Positions 45,674-56,930 of a DNA stretch of 64,000 bases are shown piece after piece. Positions within the stretch are counted from its first letter, which is position 1; each line of letters opens with the position of its first letter. This DNA is from Ramlibacter lithotrophicus (lineage in GTDB: Bacteria; Pseudomonadota; Gammaproteobacteria; Burkholderiales; Burkholderiaceae_C): the NCBI RefSeq assembly GCF_012184415.1, contig NZ_VTOX01000004.1, positions 124,001-188,000 on the forward strand, written 5' to 3'. The notes under the pieces were generated by a model. That model saw only the letters and a program-made list of their open reading frames with translations, was not told the DNA's origin and did not search any database. The translations under genes were made by a program, and so were the position numbers.

Positions 45674-46915
45674 ATGCACACCTTGCCGGCATCGGAACGC
45701 TCCCTGCTCGGACTGGCGCTGGCGCTGTCGCTGGCCGCCGCCGTTTCGCTTGGCATCACGCGCTTCGCGTATGGCCTGCTGCTGCCTCCGATGCGCTCCG
45801 ACCTGCAATGGTCCTACGCCCTGGCCGGCGCGATGAACACCGCGAACGCGCTGGGCTACCTGGCCGGCGCGCTGCTGACGCCGCGGCTGCTGCGCCTGGC
45901 CCAGCCGCCGCTGCTGCTGCTGGGCGGTGCCGTGCTGGCCGGCGTGTTCATGGCCGTCACCGGCTTCTTCACCGGTGCCGCGCCGCTCCTGCTGCAACGT
46001 GTCCTGGCCGGGGTTGCGAGCGCGTTCCTGTTCATCGCCGGCAGCCTGCTGGCCGCACGGCTGGGTTCGCTGCGGCCGGGGCGCGGCGGCCTGCTGCTCG
46101 GGATCTACTACGGCGGCACCGGGCTGGGCATCGTGCTGTCGGCGCTGCTCGTGCCGGCGGTGCTGGAAGCAGCCGCCGGACGCGCGCACGGCTGGGCCTG
46201 GGCGTGGTGGCTGCTCGGGCTGGCGTGCATCGCCGCGACGGCGGTGCTGGTGTGGCCGGCGCGGGTGCTCGGCCGCGTGCCGCTGCCGAGCGGTGCCGCG
46301 GGCGCGGCCGCGCGCGGCTTCCGCTGGCCGCAGTTCGCCCCGGCGCTGGCCGCCTACTTCATGTTCGGCGTCGGCTACATCGGCTACATGACGTTCGTCA
46401 TTGCCCTGCTGCGCGAGCACGGCCAGGGTCCGGGCCGGATCACGTTCTTCTACGCGCTGCTGGGGGTGGCGGTGATGGCTTCGGCGCGGATCTGGGCCGG
46501 CCTGCTGGATCGCTACCACGGTGGCCAGCCGCTGGCGATCCTGTCGGCACTGCTGGGCGTCGCGACGGTCCTGCCGGCGCTCACGGCCGCCTGGCCTGCG
46601 GTGCTGGTTTCGGGGCTGCTGTTCGGCGGCGTGTTCCTGTCGCTGGTGGCGTCGACCACGGCACTGGTGCGCCACAACCTGCCGGCGGTGGACTGGGCCG
46701 CCGGGATCAGCGCTTTCACCATCGTGTTCGCCGCCGGCCAGATCGTCGGACCGACGGTGGTGGGGTGGATCGCCGACGGGCCAGGCGGGCTCGCCCGCGG
46801 GCTGCTGTTCTCGGCTGCGGCCCTGGGCGTCGGAGCGTTGCTGGCGTGGCGGCAGCGGCCGTTGCAGGCGGCCGCCACGGCGCCAGCCGCTACTTCAACA
46901 GGCCTTCGGCCTTGA
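45674..46915 (+). CDS. MFS transporter of the YbfB/YjiJ type
   Basis: 413 residues with 12 predicted membrane segments. The N-terminal ALSLAAAVSLGITRFAYGLL and LPPMRSDLQWSYALAGAMNT are characteristic of this family. The substrate is unknown. ATG 45674 is chosen; a TTG at 45632 would extend it across the palindrome. The 3' end overlaps the convergent GST gene by 26 bp. Confidence 0.87.
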   Translation: MHTLPASERSLLGLALALSLAAAVSLGITRFAYGLLLPPMRSDLQWSYALAGAMNTANALGYLAGALLTPRLLRLAQPPLLLLGGAVLAGVFMAVTGFFTGAAPLLLQRVLAGVASAFLFIAGSLLAARLGSLRPGRGGLLLGIYYGGTGLGIVLSALLVPAVLEAAAGRAHGWAWAWWLLGLACIAATAVLVWPARVLGRVPLPSGAAGAAARGFRWPQFAPALAAYFMFGVGYIGYMTFVIALLREHGQGPGRITFFYALLGVAVMASARIWAGLLDRYHGGQPLAILSALLGVATVLPALTAAWPAVLVSGLLFGGVFLSLVASTTALVRHNLPAVDWAAGISAFTIVFAAGQIVGPTVVGWIADGPGGLARGLLFSAAALGVGALLAWRQRPLQAAATAPAATSTGLRP

Positions 46916-47498
46916 GCGCTTCCTGCACCGCCGGGCGCGCGTCGACGCGTTGGTGGTGGGCGAGCAGGTTGGGAAAGCCGGTCAGGTCGATGTTCATCGG
47001 CTTGGCCCAGCGCGTGACCACATACAGATAGCCGTCGGCCACCGTGAAGTGGTCGCCCATCAGGTATTCCTTGCCCGCCAGCTGGCCGTCGACCCAGCCG
47101 AAGCGCGCGGCCAGCTTGTCGCGGAAGATCTGCTTGCCTTCCTCGGGCATGGCGGGATTGAACAGCGGCGAGAAGGTCTTGTGGATCTCGGTGCCGATGA
47201 AGGTCAGCCACTCCTGCAGCCGGTAGCGCGGCAGCGTGCCGCTGGCCGGCGCGAGGTTCTTCATGGGCGCCTGGTCGGCGATGTACTGCACGATGGCCGG
47301 GCCCTCGCGCAGCCGGGTGCCGTCGTCGAGCTCCAGCAGCGGAACGTAGCCGAGCGGATTGACGCTGTAGTAGTCCGTGCCGTCCTGCAGCTTGTGGCTC
47401 TTGGTGCTCGCCAGGACCGGCTCGAATGCCAGGCCCGCTTCGCGCAGGGCGATGTGCGGGGACAGCGAGCAGGCGCCCGGCGAGTAGTACAGCTTCAT
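46890..47498 (-). CDS. Beta-class glutathione S-transferase
   Basis: 202 residues. It begins MKLYYSPGACSLSPHIALRE with the catalytic Cys10. The GSH site VNPLGYVPLLELDDGT, with REGPAIVQYIAD, follows, and the C-terminal helical domain shows YLMGDHFTVADGYLYVV. It conjugates or reduces electrophiles with glutathione; the physiological substrate is not clear. Confidence 0.92.
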   Translation of the reverse strand: MKLYYSPGACSLSPHIALREAGLAFEPVLASTKSHKLQDGTDYYSVNPLGYVPLLELDDGTRLREGPAIVQYIADQAPMKNLAPASGTLPRYRLQEWLTFIGTEIHKTFSPLFNPAMPEEGKQIFRDKLAARFGWVDGQLAGKEYLMGDHFTVADGYLYVVTRWAKPMNIDLTGFPNLLAHHQRVDARPAVQEALKAEGLLK

Positions 47499-47579
47499 GT
47501 CTTGACCTTTCGTTGCAGTGGGAGGGCAACGATGCTAGCCGCTGGCTGTTTTCCCTGCCCGCGCGGCCACAATGGCGGA

Positions 47580-48848
47580 ATGAGGCGGGTTGCAAAGTGG
47601 TTGGTCGCGGCCCTGGTGCTGCTGGTGCTGTTGTTCGCCGGCGTCGCGGTCGCGCTGCAGCAGTGGGTCGGCAGCGCGGATTTCCGCGGCCGCGCGGCGC
47701 AGCAGGCGTCGGCGGCGCTGGGCGTGCCGGTGGAGTTCGGCGCCTTGACGGTGGACGTATGGCCGGTGCCGGCGGTGGCCGTGGATCGCCTGCAGGCGCG
47801 GACCAGGCCGGCCATCACGCTCGAGCGCGTCGAGGCGCGGCCGCGCTGGCAGGCGCTGCTGCAGGGCCGGCTGGAGATCGCCACCCTCGTGGTGCGCAAT
47901 GCCGTGGTCCCCGAGCAGACGCTGGCGCTGCTGGCGGCCGGCACCCGGAACAAGGGCGACAAGCCGCCGCCGGCGGACCCGGCGCGCACGCTGGCCATGC
48001 TGCCGCGGCGCGCGATCCTCGACGGCGTCACCTGGGTCTGGGCCAAGGGCGGCCGCAGCACCATCGACGCGCAGTTCGGCCTGGGGGCGGACGGCCTGCC
48101 CCAGGATGGACGCATCGAAGTGCGCGAGGGACGCTTCCAGGGCTGGAAGGCCGCGCTGGACCGGGCGCCGGAGGGGCACTGGCAGCTCCGCGCCGACCTC
48201 GGCGGCGGCAGCGTCAAGGGCCGCCTGGAGTTGCAGCCGCGGCCCAAGGGCTCGCCGCTGCTGGTGGCGCAACTGGCCACCGCCGGCGTCGAGGTGGCCG
48301 CGCTGACGGCGCCGAGCCGCACGCTGACCGGCCGCCTCGACGCCAGCACCAGCTTGCGAGCCGACCTGGGCGCGGCCGGCAGCCTGGTCGATGGCGTGCA
48401 CAGCGAGACCCGTTTCACCGTCCGCAACGCCGTCGTGCACGGCCTCGACCTGGTGCGTGCGGTGCAGACGATCGGACTGAGCCGCGGCGGCGAAACGGCA
48501 CTCGACACGCTGGCCGGACAGGTGGTCACGCGCGGGCGCTCGGTGCAGCTGAGCAACCTGGTCGCCACTTCGGGCCTGCTGTCCGCCACCGGCACTGTGG
48601 CGATCGCCCCCAGTCGCGCCTTGAGCGGCCGGGTGACCGTCGACCTGGCCGCGTCCGCCGCGGGCGGCGCCATCGGGGTGCCGCTGGCGGTCGGCGGCAC
48701 GCTGGACGCCCCCTCGGCGACACTGACCCGCGGCGCGCTGCTGGGGGCGGCCATCGGCACGGCCGTGGCGCCTGGCGTGGGCACCGGCGCGGGCGCCAAG
48801 CTGGGCGATCGCATCGGCGAGGGCCTGCGCGGGCTGTTCGGCAAATAG
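47580..48848 (+). CDS. AsmA-family envelope protein
   Basis: 422 residues. An N-terminal membrane anchor (WLVAALVLLVLLFAGVAVAL) precedes a repetitive beta-rich periplasmic domain with LGVPVEFGALTVDVWPVPAV, and a C-terminal AsmA-like block (DTLAGQVVTRGRSVQLSNLV). It ends with a Gly/Ala-rich hydrophobic stretch and GLRGLFGK. AsmA-like proteins act in lipid transport or outer-membrane homeostasis. The start is ATG 47580. Confidence 0.83.
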   Translation: MRRVAKWLVAALVLLVLLFAGVAVALQQWVGSADFRGRAAQQASAALGVPVEFGALTVDVWPVPAVAVDRLQARTRPAITLERVEARPRWQALLQGRLEIATLVVRNAVVPEQTLALLAAGTRNKGDKPPPADPARTLAMLPRRAILDGVTWVWAKGGRSTIDAQFGLGADGLPQDGRIEVREGRFQGWKAALDRAPEGHWQLRADLGGGSVKGRLELQPRPKGSPLLVAQLATAGVEVAALTAPSRTLTGRLDASTSLRADLGAAGSLVDGVHSETRFTVRNAVVHGLDLVRAVQTIGLSRGGETALDTLAGQVVTRGRSVQLSNLVATSGLLSATGTVAIAPSRALSGRVTVDLAASAAGGAIGVPLAVGGTLDAPSATLTRGALLGAAIGTAVAPGVGTGAGAKLGDRIGEGLRGLFGK

Positions 48849-48969
48849 CAGCCCGGTCCCACGGCAGTCCGCGTCCTACAGCTGGGCGCGCGGGCGGCTG
48901 ATCCTTGCCGCGCCGTTCCCGGGCGAGCATTGGCAGGCGGGCACGGTGCCTGCAACCCGACCGCCAACC

Positions 48970-49815
48970 ATGCATCTGTCCACCGTCGAAACCGTGCTCG
49001 AGTACCAGGTGAAGGTACCGACCCATTTCTGCTTCAACATCGAGGCGGCCCACTGGCCGACGCAGACCGTCGTGAGCGAGCGGCTGGCAGTGTCATCGGG
49101 CGTGGACCTGCGCAAGTTCACCGACGAAGGCAGCGGCAACCGCTTCTTCCGCTTCGATGCGGCGCCCGGCCCGCTGCTGGTGAACTACAAGGCCGACGTG
49201 GAAGTGCATTCCCAGCACATCGACGAGCACCTGCCGGAGGTGCCGGTGGGCCAGTTGCCCGACGCCATCTTCCACTACCTGATGCCGACGCGCTACTGCG
49301 AATCGGACCTGATGGGGCCGGTGGCGCAGCAGCTGTTCGGCAACGCGCCGCCCGGCATCTCGCGGGTGCGGACGGTGGTCAAGTGGATCCACGAAAACAT
49401 CGCCTATCGTCCGGGCAGCACGAAGTCGACGACCACGGCGCACGAGGTGTTCGAGCAGCGCGCCGGCGTCTGCCGCGACTTCGCGCACCTGGGCATCACC
49501 ATGTGCCGGGCGCTGAACATCCCGGCCCGGATCGTGGTCGGCTACGTGTGGTTCGACGAGCCGCCGCAGGATTTCCACGCGATCTTCGAGGCCTGGATCG
49601 GCGGCCGCTGGGTGCTGTTCGATCCGACCGGCATGGCGCCGGTGGACCGGTTGGTGCGCATAGGCACCGGACGCGACGCGAAGGACGTGGCGTTCAGCAC
49701 CTTCTTCGGCGCGGTGGAGATGACGCGCATGGAAGTCAGGGTGCTGGAGCACGAGCCGCGCACCACGCCCAACAGCGGCGAGGCGGTGGTGGAGCTGGCG
49801 GCGGCGGGCGCCTGA
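48970..49815 (+). CDS. Transglutaminase-like protease-fold protein
   Basis: 281 residues. The transglutaminase core has Cys in RAGVCRDFAHLGITMCRAL, His in QDFHAIFEAWIGGRW and Asp in VLFDPTGMAP, so the catalytic triad is complete. The N-terminal half is beta-rich (LEYQVKVPTHFCFNIEAAHW). Bacterial members are predicted to cut peptide or isopeptide bonds. The ATG at 48970 gives a better N-terminus than the GTG at 48946. Confidence 0.88.
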   Translation: MHLSTVETVLEYQVKVPTHFCFNIEAAHWPTQTVVSERLAVSSGVDLRKFTDEGSGNRFFRFDAAPGPLLVNYKADVEVHSQHIDEHLPEVPVGQLPDAIFHYLMPTRYCESDLMGPVAQQLFGNAPPGISRVRTVVKWIHENIAYRPGSTKSTTTAHEVFEQRAGVCRDFAHLGITMCRALNIPARIVVGYVWFDEPPQDFHAIFEAWIGGRWVLFDPTGMAPVDRLVRIGTGRDAKDVAFSTFFGAVEMTRMEVRVLEHEPRTTPNSGEAVVELAAAGA

Positions 49816-49930
49816 GACGGCGCGGGAACCTGGCCGGGGCGTGGGCGGCGCCCGCGCTTTGGCGCACACTACGCGGCCGCTACCGGGCGCGAACGTCGCC
49901 CGGCGCACTCACCTCGACAGGAGCCCCACG

Positions 49931-51385
49931 ATGTCCGATCTCTCGATGCTGATCAACGGCCTGGCAGCCAGCGCCGAACGCGACGCCACCTTCGAGCGCC
50001 GCAATCCCCTGGACGGCACCGTCGCGACGCGCGCGCCCGCCGCCTCGCCGGCGGATGCGGTGCGGGCGGTCGAAGCCGCGTCGCAGGCTTTCCGCGCCTG
50101 GAGCGAAACCGGTCCCGGCCAGCGCCGCATGCTGCTGCTCAAGGCGGCCGACAAGCTGGAAGCGAAACTGCCGCAGTTTGCGCAGGCCGTCGCGGCGGAG
50201 ACCGGCGCCACCGGCATGTGGGCCGGCTTCAACGTGATGCTGGCGGCGGGCATGATCCGCGAAGCCGCTTCGCTGACCACCCAGATCAGCGGCGAGGTGA
50301 TCCCCTCCGACGTGCCGGGTTCGCTGTCGATGGGCGTGCGCCAGCCGGCTGGCGTGGTCGTCGGCATCGCGCCGTGGAACGCCCCGATCATCCTCGGGGT
50401 GCGGGCGATCGCGACGCCGCTCGCCTGCGGCAACACGGTGGTGTTGAAGGGGTCGGAGAACTGCCCGCGCACCCACCAGCTGATCGCCGAGGCGTTCCAG
50501 GAGGCCGATTTCCCGCCGGGCGTCGTCAACTACATCACCAACGCACCGGCCGATGCGGCCGCGGTGGTGGAAGCGATGGTCGCGCACCCGGCGGTGCGCC
50601 GGGTCAACTTCACCGGCTCCACCAGGGTCGGGCGGATCATCGCGCAGACGTGCGCGAAGTACCTGAAGCCGGCGGTGCTGGAACTGGGCGGCAAGGCGCC
50701 GCTGGTGGTGCTGGATGACGCCGACGTCGACGACGCGGTCAACGGCGCCGCGTTCGGCTGCTTCGCCAACAGCGGCCAGATCTGCATGTCGACCGAGCGC
50801 ATCATCGTCGACGCGAAGATCGCCGACGAGTTCGTGCGCAAGTTCGTGGCCAAGGCCGGCGCGCTGCCGCTGGGCGATCCGCGCGAGCCGGCCCCGGTGG
50901 TGCTGGGCAGCGTGATCGGCATGAACACCGTGCACCACTGCAACGAACTGATCGACGACGCGATCGGCAAGGGCGCCCAGCTGCTGTGCGGCGGCAAGGC
51001 GGACAACACGCTGATGCCGGCGACCGTGCTCGATCGGGTGACGCCGCAGATGCGCATCTACCACGAGGAGACGTTCGGCCCGGTGAAGGCGGTCGTGCGC
51101 GTGCAGGACACCGAGGAGGCGATCGCGTGCGCCAACGACAACGAGTACGGGCTGTCGGCGGCGGTCTACGGGCGCGACATCGCGCGGGCGTTCAACGTGG
51201 CGCGCCGGATCGACTCGGGCATCTGCCACGTGAACGCGCCGACCGTGCACGACGAGGCGCAGATGCCGTTCGGCGGCGTGAAGGGCAGCGGGATGGGCCG
51301 CTTCGGCGGCAAGGCGGGCATCGCGGAATTCACCGACCTGCGGTGGATCACGGTGCAGACGACGCCGCGGCACTATCCGTTCTGA
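49931..51385 (+). CDS. NAD(P)-dependent aldehyde dehydrogenase (aromatic-aldehyde type)
   Basis: 484 residues. The ALDH fold is complete: GIAPWNAPIILGVRAIATPL, NFTGSTRVGRIIAQ, LELGGKAPLVVL (Glu) and FANSGQICMSTERI (Cys). The C-terminal MPFGGVKGSGMGRFGG is typical of salicylaldehyde/vanillin dehydrogenase relatives. AGGAG precedes ATG 49931. The substrate class is inference; there is no aromatic-degradation cluster in the window. Confidence 0.9.
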   Translation: MSDLSMLINGLAASAERDATFERRNPLDGTVATRAPAASPADAVRAVEAASQAFRAWSETGPGQRRMLLLKAADKLEAKLPQFAQAVAAETGATGMWAGFNVMLAAGMIREAASLTTQISGEVIPSDVPGSLSMGVRQPAGVVVGIAPWNAPIILGVRAIATPLACGNTVVLKGSENCPRTHQLIAEAFQEADFPPGVVNYITNAPADAAAVVEAMVAHPAVRRVNFTGSTRVGRIIAQTCAKYLKPAVLELGGKAPLVVLDDADVDDAVNGAAFGCFANSGQICMSTERIIVDAKIADEFVRKFVAKAGALPLGDPREPAPVVLGSVIGMNTVHHCNELIDDAIGKGAQLLCGGKADNTLMPATVLDRVTPQMRIYHEETFGPVKAVVRVQDTEEAIACANDNEYGLSAAVYGRDIARAFNVARRIDSGICHVNAPTVHDEAQMPFGGVKGSGMGRFGGKAGIAEFTDLRWITVQTTPRHYPF

Positions 51386-51404
51386 TTGCGGGAGCAGTCC
51401 GCAT

Positions 51405-51659
51405 TCAAGGTTGCGTCAGCAGCTCCAGGCGCGTGAGATACCGCACGGCCGCGCCGGCGTCGGCGCCGCACATCTCGGACGAGGGCCGCAGCTGCGAGCA
51501 CACGGCGGGACGCTCGGGCCGGCCGAAGATGCGACAGCGGTTCTGGTCATCGAGCTGCACGCAGCGCACGCCGGCCGGCTTGCCGCCTTCCATTCCGGGG
51601 ATGGGGCTGGTGATCGAGGGGGCGATGCAGCAGGCGCCGCAGCCTGGCCGGCAGTTCAT
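51405..51659 (-). CDS. YkgJ-family cysteine-cluster protein
   Basis: 84 residues starting [16 protein letters not shown], with further Cys at CVQL, CRIF and [14 protein letters not shown]. The CxxxCxxCC pattern is typical of the zinc/iron-chelating UPF0153/YkgJ domain. Its ATG at 51659 overlaps the upstream ATPase stop (ATGA), so it is co-translated with it. The function is unknown. Confidence 0.82.
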   Translation of the reverse strand: MNCRPGCGACCIAPSITSPIPGMEGGKPAGVRCVQLDDQNRCRIFGRPERPAVCSQLRPSSEMCGADAGAAVRYLTRLELLTQP

Positions 51660-52876
51660 GTCCGGCCTGTTTCGCTCGGCGCCCCGGCGTCGGCGGCCGG
51701 GGCCGCAGGCATGATGCGCTTCATGAATTCGTCGAACATCGGCACGGTGAACGCGGTGTCGCCGAAGTTCGGGCTCCAGATCATGCCCTTGGCAATGAGC
51801 GAGCTGCGGGTGGGCGCCAGCGACGAGACCTTCTCGCGCATGCACGCGGCAATGTCGCCCGAGCGGTGCGGGCCCGGTCCAAGCTCGGCCATGGCGCGCA
51901 GGTAGGTCCTTTCCCTGGGCGTGCAGCGGTCGAACCGCACGCGGAAGAAGCCTTCGTCCATGGCCGCCACCGCTGCGGCCGACGCCCTGCGCACGTCGTC
52001 GAGGGTGAGCGGCGATTCGCGCGCGGCGAGCCAGGTGTGGCTGCCCCAGACCTGCAGGAAATACGCGTAGCCCCTGGCGACCCGCAGGATCTCTTCCAGT
52101 GGGTCGGCGGTGATCCCGGCGCCTTCATGCTGCAGCGGCTTGACGATCGCCTGCCGCGCGGCCTCCGGCGGCAGGGGCCCGATCTCGGGGAAATCGAAGA
52201 GCCGCTCGGCGTAGGACTTCGCGTTGCCCATCTGGCCGCGCAGCTGGGGCAGGCCGGCGCCGACCAGCACGATGGGAAGCTGACGCTGTTCCGTGCGGTG
52301 CAGCGCCGTGATGAGGGCGGCGAGCTGGGGTTCGGGAACGTACTGCAATTCGTCGACGAAGATGGCCAGCGCCGTGCCGGCAGCCCGCGCCGCGACACCG
52401 ACCTGCTCGACGAGCGCCTGCAGGTCGTGTTCCAGGTCCCCGTTGTCGGCGAGTCCCGGCTCGGGCTCGTAGTCGATCCCGACTTCGATGTCGCCATAGG
52501 TGACCTTGAGCTTGCGGGCGAACCCCGCGAGTGCCCGCAGGCCCCGGATGGCCATGGCCTTGGCGGCTTCGGTCTGGCTCAGCCGCAGCAGGGCCTGTCG
52601 CAGTTGCGGTGCCAACAGTGCCGGCAGCGAACGTCCTTCGGGCGCCTCGACCCGCACGGTGTGGATTCCCGCCGCTTCGGCGTCCATCCGGACGCGGTCC
52701 AGCAGCACGGTCTTGCCGGCACCGCGCAAGCCGACGAGCATCGCGCTCTTGGCCGGACGGCCGATCCTGGAGCGTTGCAGTGCGACGCGAAGACTCTCGC
52801 GCAGCTCGTCCCGGCCGGCGAGCTCCAGCGGAGGCGTTCCTGCGCCTGGGGCAAAGGGGTTGCGGATCGGGTCCAC
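51656..52876 (-). CDS. AAA ATPase with C-terminal winged helix (Orc1-like)
   Basis: 406 residues from a GTG at 52876. Walker A is GLRGAGKT (49-56), Walker [13 protein letters not shown], and sensor 1 lies in [13 protein letters not shown]. The C-terminus has a winged-helix-like part ([34 protein letters not shown]). Such Orc1/Cdc6-like bacterial ATPases often regulate themselves. The gene is preceded by an AT-rich nested palindrome and is coupled to a cysteine-cluster protein. The function is not known. Confidence 0.8.
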   Translation of the reverse strand: MDPIRNPFAPGAGTPPLELAGRDELRESLRVALQRSRIGRPAKSAMLVGLRGAGKTVLLDRVRMDAEAAGIHTVRVEAPEGRSLPALLAPQLRQALLRLSQTEAAKAMAIRGLRALAGFARKLKVTYGDIEVGIDYEPEPGLADNGDLEHDLQALVEQVGVAARAAGTALAIFVDELQYVPEPQLAALITALHRTEQRQLPIVLVGAGLPQLRGQMGNAKSYAERLFDFPEIGPLPPEAARQAIVKPLQHEGAGITADPLEEILRVARGYAYFLQVWGSHTWLAARESPLTLDDVRRASAAAVAAMDEGFFRVRFDRCTPRERTYLRAMAELGPGPHRSGDIAACMREKVSSLAPTRSSLIAKGMIWSPNFGDTAFTVPMFDEFMKRIMPAAPAADAGAPSETGRT

Positions 52877-52892
52877 GGCGTCATTCTATTGA

Positions 52893-52931
52893 GTTTAGGA
52901 ACGTTATTGCAAGACAATAAACTATCTAAAC
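52893..52931. promoter_or_regulatory. Nested four-half-site palindrome upstream of the AAA ATPase
   Basis: GTTTAG (52893-52898), 5 nt, TTATTG (52904-52909), 5 nt, CAATAA (52915-52920), 5 nt, CTAAAC (52926-52931). All spacings are equal, and the element is AT-rich within a GC-rich genome. The last arm contains the stop codon of the FMN reductase gene. A regulator bound here would sit at the ATPase promoter. Confidence 0.8.
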
Positions 52932-53525
52932 TTCCTTGACGCGGTGTTGGTCCTGCAGCCGGCCGGCTGCCCACAGGACCTGGTCGAGCACGGCCTGCAC
53001 TGAATTCCGCGCCGCCTCGTTCACGAGCCCGCCTCCGGCGTCGAACCCATCGGGGGCGCGCGCCAGCGCGAAGGTCTTCGGCGCCACCCAGCACTGCAGG
53101 TTGAACAGCAGCGGCACCAGATGGCTCTGCGAGCGCAGGCCGCCCAGCGCGCCCGGGGACGCGCTCAGCACGCCGACCACCTTGCCGCGCGTGGACCGGA
53201 AGCCGTCGCTCCAGGCCGGGTCGCCCTTCACCGGGCTGGAAATCCAGTCCAGGGTGTTCTTCAGGAGCGCCGGGTAACTGGCGTTGTACTCGGGCGTGCA
53301 GATGATCCACGCCGGATGCGCGGCCGTGATCTCCTTGAGCCGCATCACGTCGCCCGGCGTGCCCTGCGCCTCGAGGTCGGCGTTGTACATGGGCACGTCG
53401 AAATCGCCCAGCTCCAGGTGGGTGACGTCGGCGCCCGCCGCGCGGGCCATCCCGGCGGTGACGGTCGCGAGCTTGCGGTTCCAGGAGCCCGTGCGGGTGC
53501 TGCCGGCAAAGACGAGAAGCTTCAT
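52926..53525 (-). CDS. NAD(P)H-dependent FMN reductase
   Basis: 199 residues of the flavodoxin-like fold: [54 protein letters not shown] and [16 protein letters not shown]. It reduces FMN or quinones using NAD(P)H. The stop TAG (52926-52928) overlaps the palindrome in front of the AAA ATPase. It is divergent from mnmG. Confidence 0.92.
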   Translation of the reverse strand: MKLLVFAGSTRTGSWNRKLATVTAGMARAAGADVTHLELGDFDVPMYNADLEAQGTPGDVMRLKEITAAHPAWIICTPEYNASYPALLKNTLDWISSPVKGDPAWSDGFRSTRGKVVGVLSASPGALGGLRSQSHLVPLLFNLQCWVAPKTFALARAPDGFDAGGGLVNEAARNSVQAVLDQVLWAAGRLQDQHRVKEV

Positions 53526-53661
53526 TGCCGGATTGCACCACAGCGCGGATGGACCGGCGCCCGCAGGTGCTTTGAGCGGCCGCGGGCGCAAGGGCAGGGC
53601 GGCCGGTAAAATTGGCGCCCCTCTCCAGCGCCGCTGCCCGCGTGTGGCCCGGCCCTTCCCC

Positions 53662-55614
<1,953 letters not shown>

Positions 55615-55636
55615 GGCGCGGGGGACGAGGCGGCCG

Positions 55637-56284
55637 ATGAGCAGGGCGGACCTGGAGCGCGGTCTCGAGGGCGGCCTTGCCGCGCTGGGGCTCGACCTCG
55701 CGGCCGGGCGGCGCGCGCAACTGCTCGACTACCTCGAGCTGATCCAGAAATGGAACCGGGTCTACAACCTCACGGCCGTGCGCGACCCGCGGGAGATGCT
55801 GACCCAGCATCTGCTCGACAGCCTGGCGGTGGTCGCGCCGCTGCGCCGGCATACGGGCGGCGCGCCGTGCTCGCTGCTGGACGTCGGCGCGGGCGCCGGC
55901 TTGCCCGGCGTCGTGATCGCCATCGCGTGTCCCGAGATCCGGGTCGACTGCGTCGACACGGTTGCCAAGAAGGCCGCCTTCCTGCAACAGGTCGCCGTCA
56001 CCCTGAAGCTGCCCAACCTGCGCGGCCTGCACGACCGGGTCGAACGGCTGGCCGGGCCGTACGACGTGATCGCTTCCCGGGCGTTCGCCTCGCTGGCCGA
56101 TTTCGTCGGATGGTCAGGCGCGGCGCTGGCCCCGCAGGGCGTGTGGATGGCAATGAAGGGGCGGCATCCCGAGGAAGAACTCGCCGCGCTGCCGCCCGAG
56201 GTGGCGATGTTTCACGTGGAACAGTTGCGCGTCCCCAACTTCGAGGGTGAACGCTGCCTCGTGTGGATGAGGCGCCGCAGTTAA
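55637..56284 (+). CDS. rsmG: 16S rRNA m7G527 methyltransferase RsmG (GidB)
   Basis: 215 residues. The SAM-binding motif is LLDVGAGAGLPGVVIAIACP, with VDCVDTVAKKAAFLQQVA and ASRAFASLADFV. It methylates G527 of 16S rRNA. It follows mnmG by 22 bp in the conserved gidA-gidB order. A parS variant lies near its 3' end. Confidence 0.96.
   Translation: MSRADLERGLEGGLAALGLDLAAGRRAQLLDYLELIQKWNRVYNLTAVRDPREMLTQHLLDSLAVVAPLRRHTGGAPCSLLDVGAGAGLPGVVIAIACPEIRVDCVDTVAKKAAFLQQVAVTLKLPNLRGLHDRVERLAGPYDVIASRAFASLADFVGWSGAALAPQGVWMAMKGRHPEEELAALPPEVAMFHVEQLRVPNFEGERCLVWMRRRS
56208..56223. promoter_or_regulatory. parS site 2 (one mismatch) inside rsmG
   Basis: TGTTTCACGTGGAACA differs from the consensus at one base. 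It is in the codons for MFHVEQ of rsmG, 1.1 kb from parS site 1. Confidence 0.85.
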
Positions 56285-56313
56285 ACTCGGCCTTCCACTC
56301 CGGGGGGTTCTCA

Positions 56314-56928
56314 GTGTTCGGCGTAGCAGACTACGGCGCCTTCGTGGCCGCGGTCATCATCTTTCTGGCGATCCCGGGACCCGGGAACCTCGCGCTGATC
56401 ACCTCCACCGGCAAGGGCGGAATTGCCGGCGGACTGGCCGCCACCCTGGGCATCATCGCCGGCGACCAGGTCCTGATGTGGGCCGCCGTGGCCGGCGTGG
56501 CCGCGCTGCTGCTGGCGTGGCCGCTTGCCTTCCATGCCGTCCAGTGGCTCGGGGCCGCCTATCTTGCCTGGCTCGGCGTCCGCATGCTGCTGGCCAGGCC
56601 GGGCGCCAAGCCGATCCTGCACATCGAGCCGCGCCACTACCTGCGGCAGGCATTCCTGATCACGCTGCTCAACCCGAAGGCGATCGTCTTCTACATGGCG
56701 TTCTTCCCGCTGTTCGTCGACCCGGCCCGGCACCAGGGGGTGCTGACGTTCGGCGTGATGGCCGCGACCATCGCCGCCCTGACGTTCGCGTACGGCCTCG
56801 CCGCCGTCCTGCTCACGCACTTCCTGGCGTCGCGCCTGCGCGCCAGCCCCTTCATCGGCCGTGCGCTTGAGAAGATCGCCGGCCTGTGCCTGCTGGGCTT
56901 CGGCATCAAGCTGGCCATTTCGCGCTGA
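56314..56928 (+). CDS. LysE/RhtB-family exporter
   Basis: 204 residues with about six membrane segments and the family N-terminus VFGVADYGAFVAAVIIFLAI, then PGPGNLALITSTGKGG. The C-terminus includes LNPKAIVFYMAFFPLFVDP. It probably exports an amino acid or derivative. GTG 56314 has a G-rich RBS upstream; a GTG at 56263 inside rsmG is the longer alternative. parA starts 2 bp after its stop. Confidence 0.87.
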   Translation: MFGVADYGAFVAAVIIFLAIPGPGNLALITSTGKGGIAGGLAATLGIIAGDQVLMWAAVAGVAALLLAWPLAFHAVQWLGAAYLAWLGVRMLLARPGAKPILHIEPRHYLRQAFLITLLNPKAIVFYMAFFPLFVDPARHQGVLTFGVMAATIAALTFAYGLAAVLLTHFLASRLRASPFIGRALEKIAGLCLLGFGIKLAISR

Positions 56929-56930
56929 CC

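Noticed and set aside
48970-51385. Transglutaminase and aldehyde dehydrogenase as one functional operon
   Set aside because: A 115-bp gap and unrelated functions give no support beyond shared direction.
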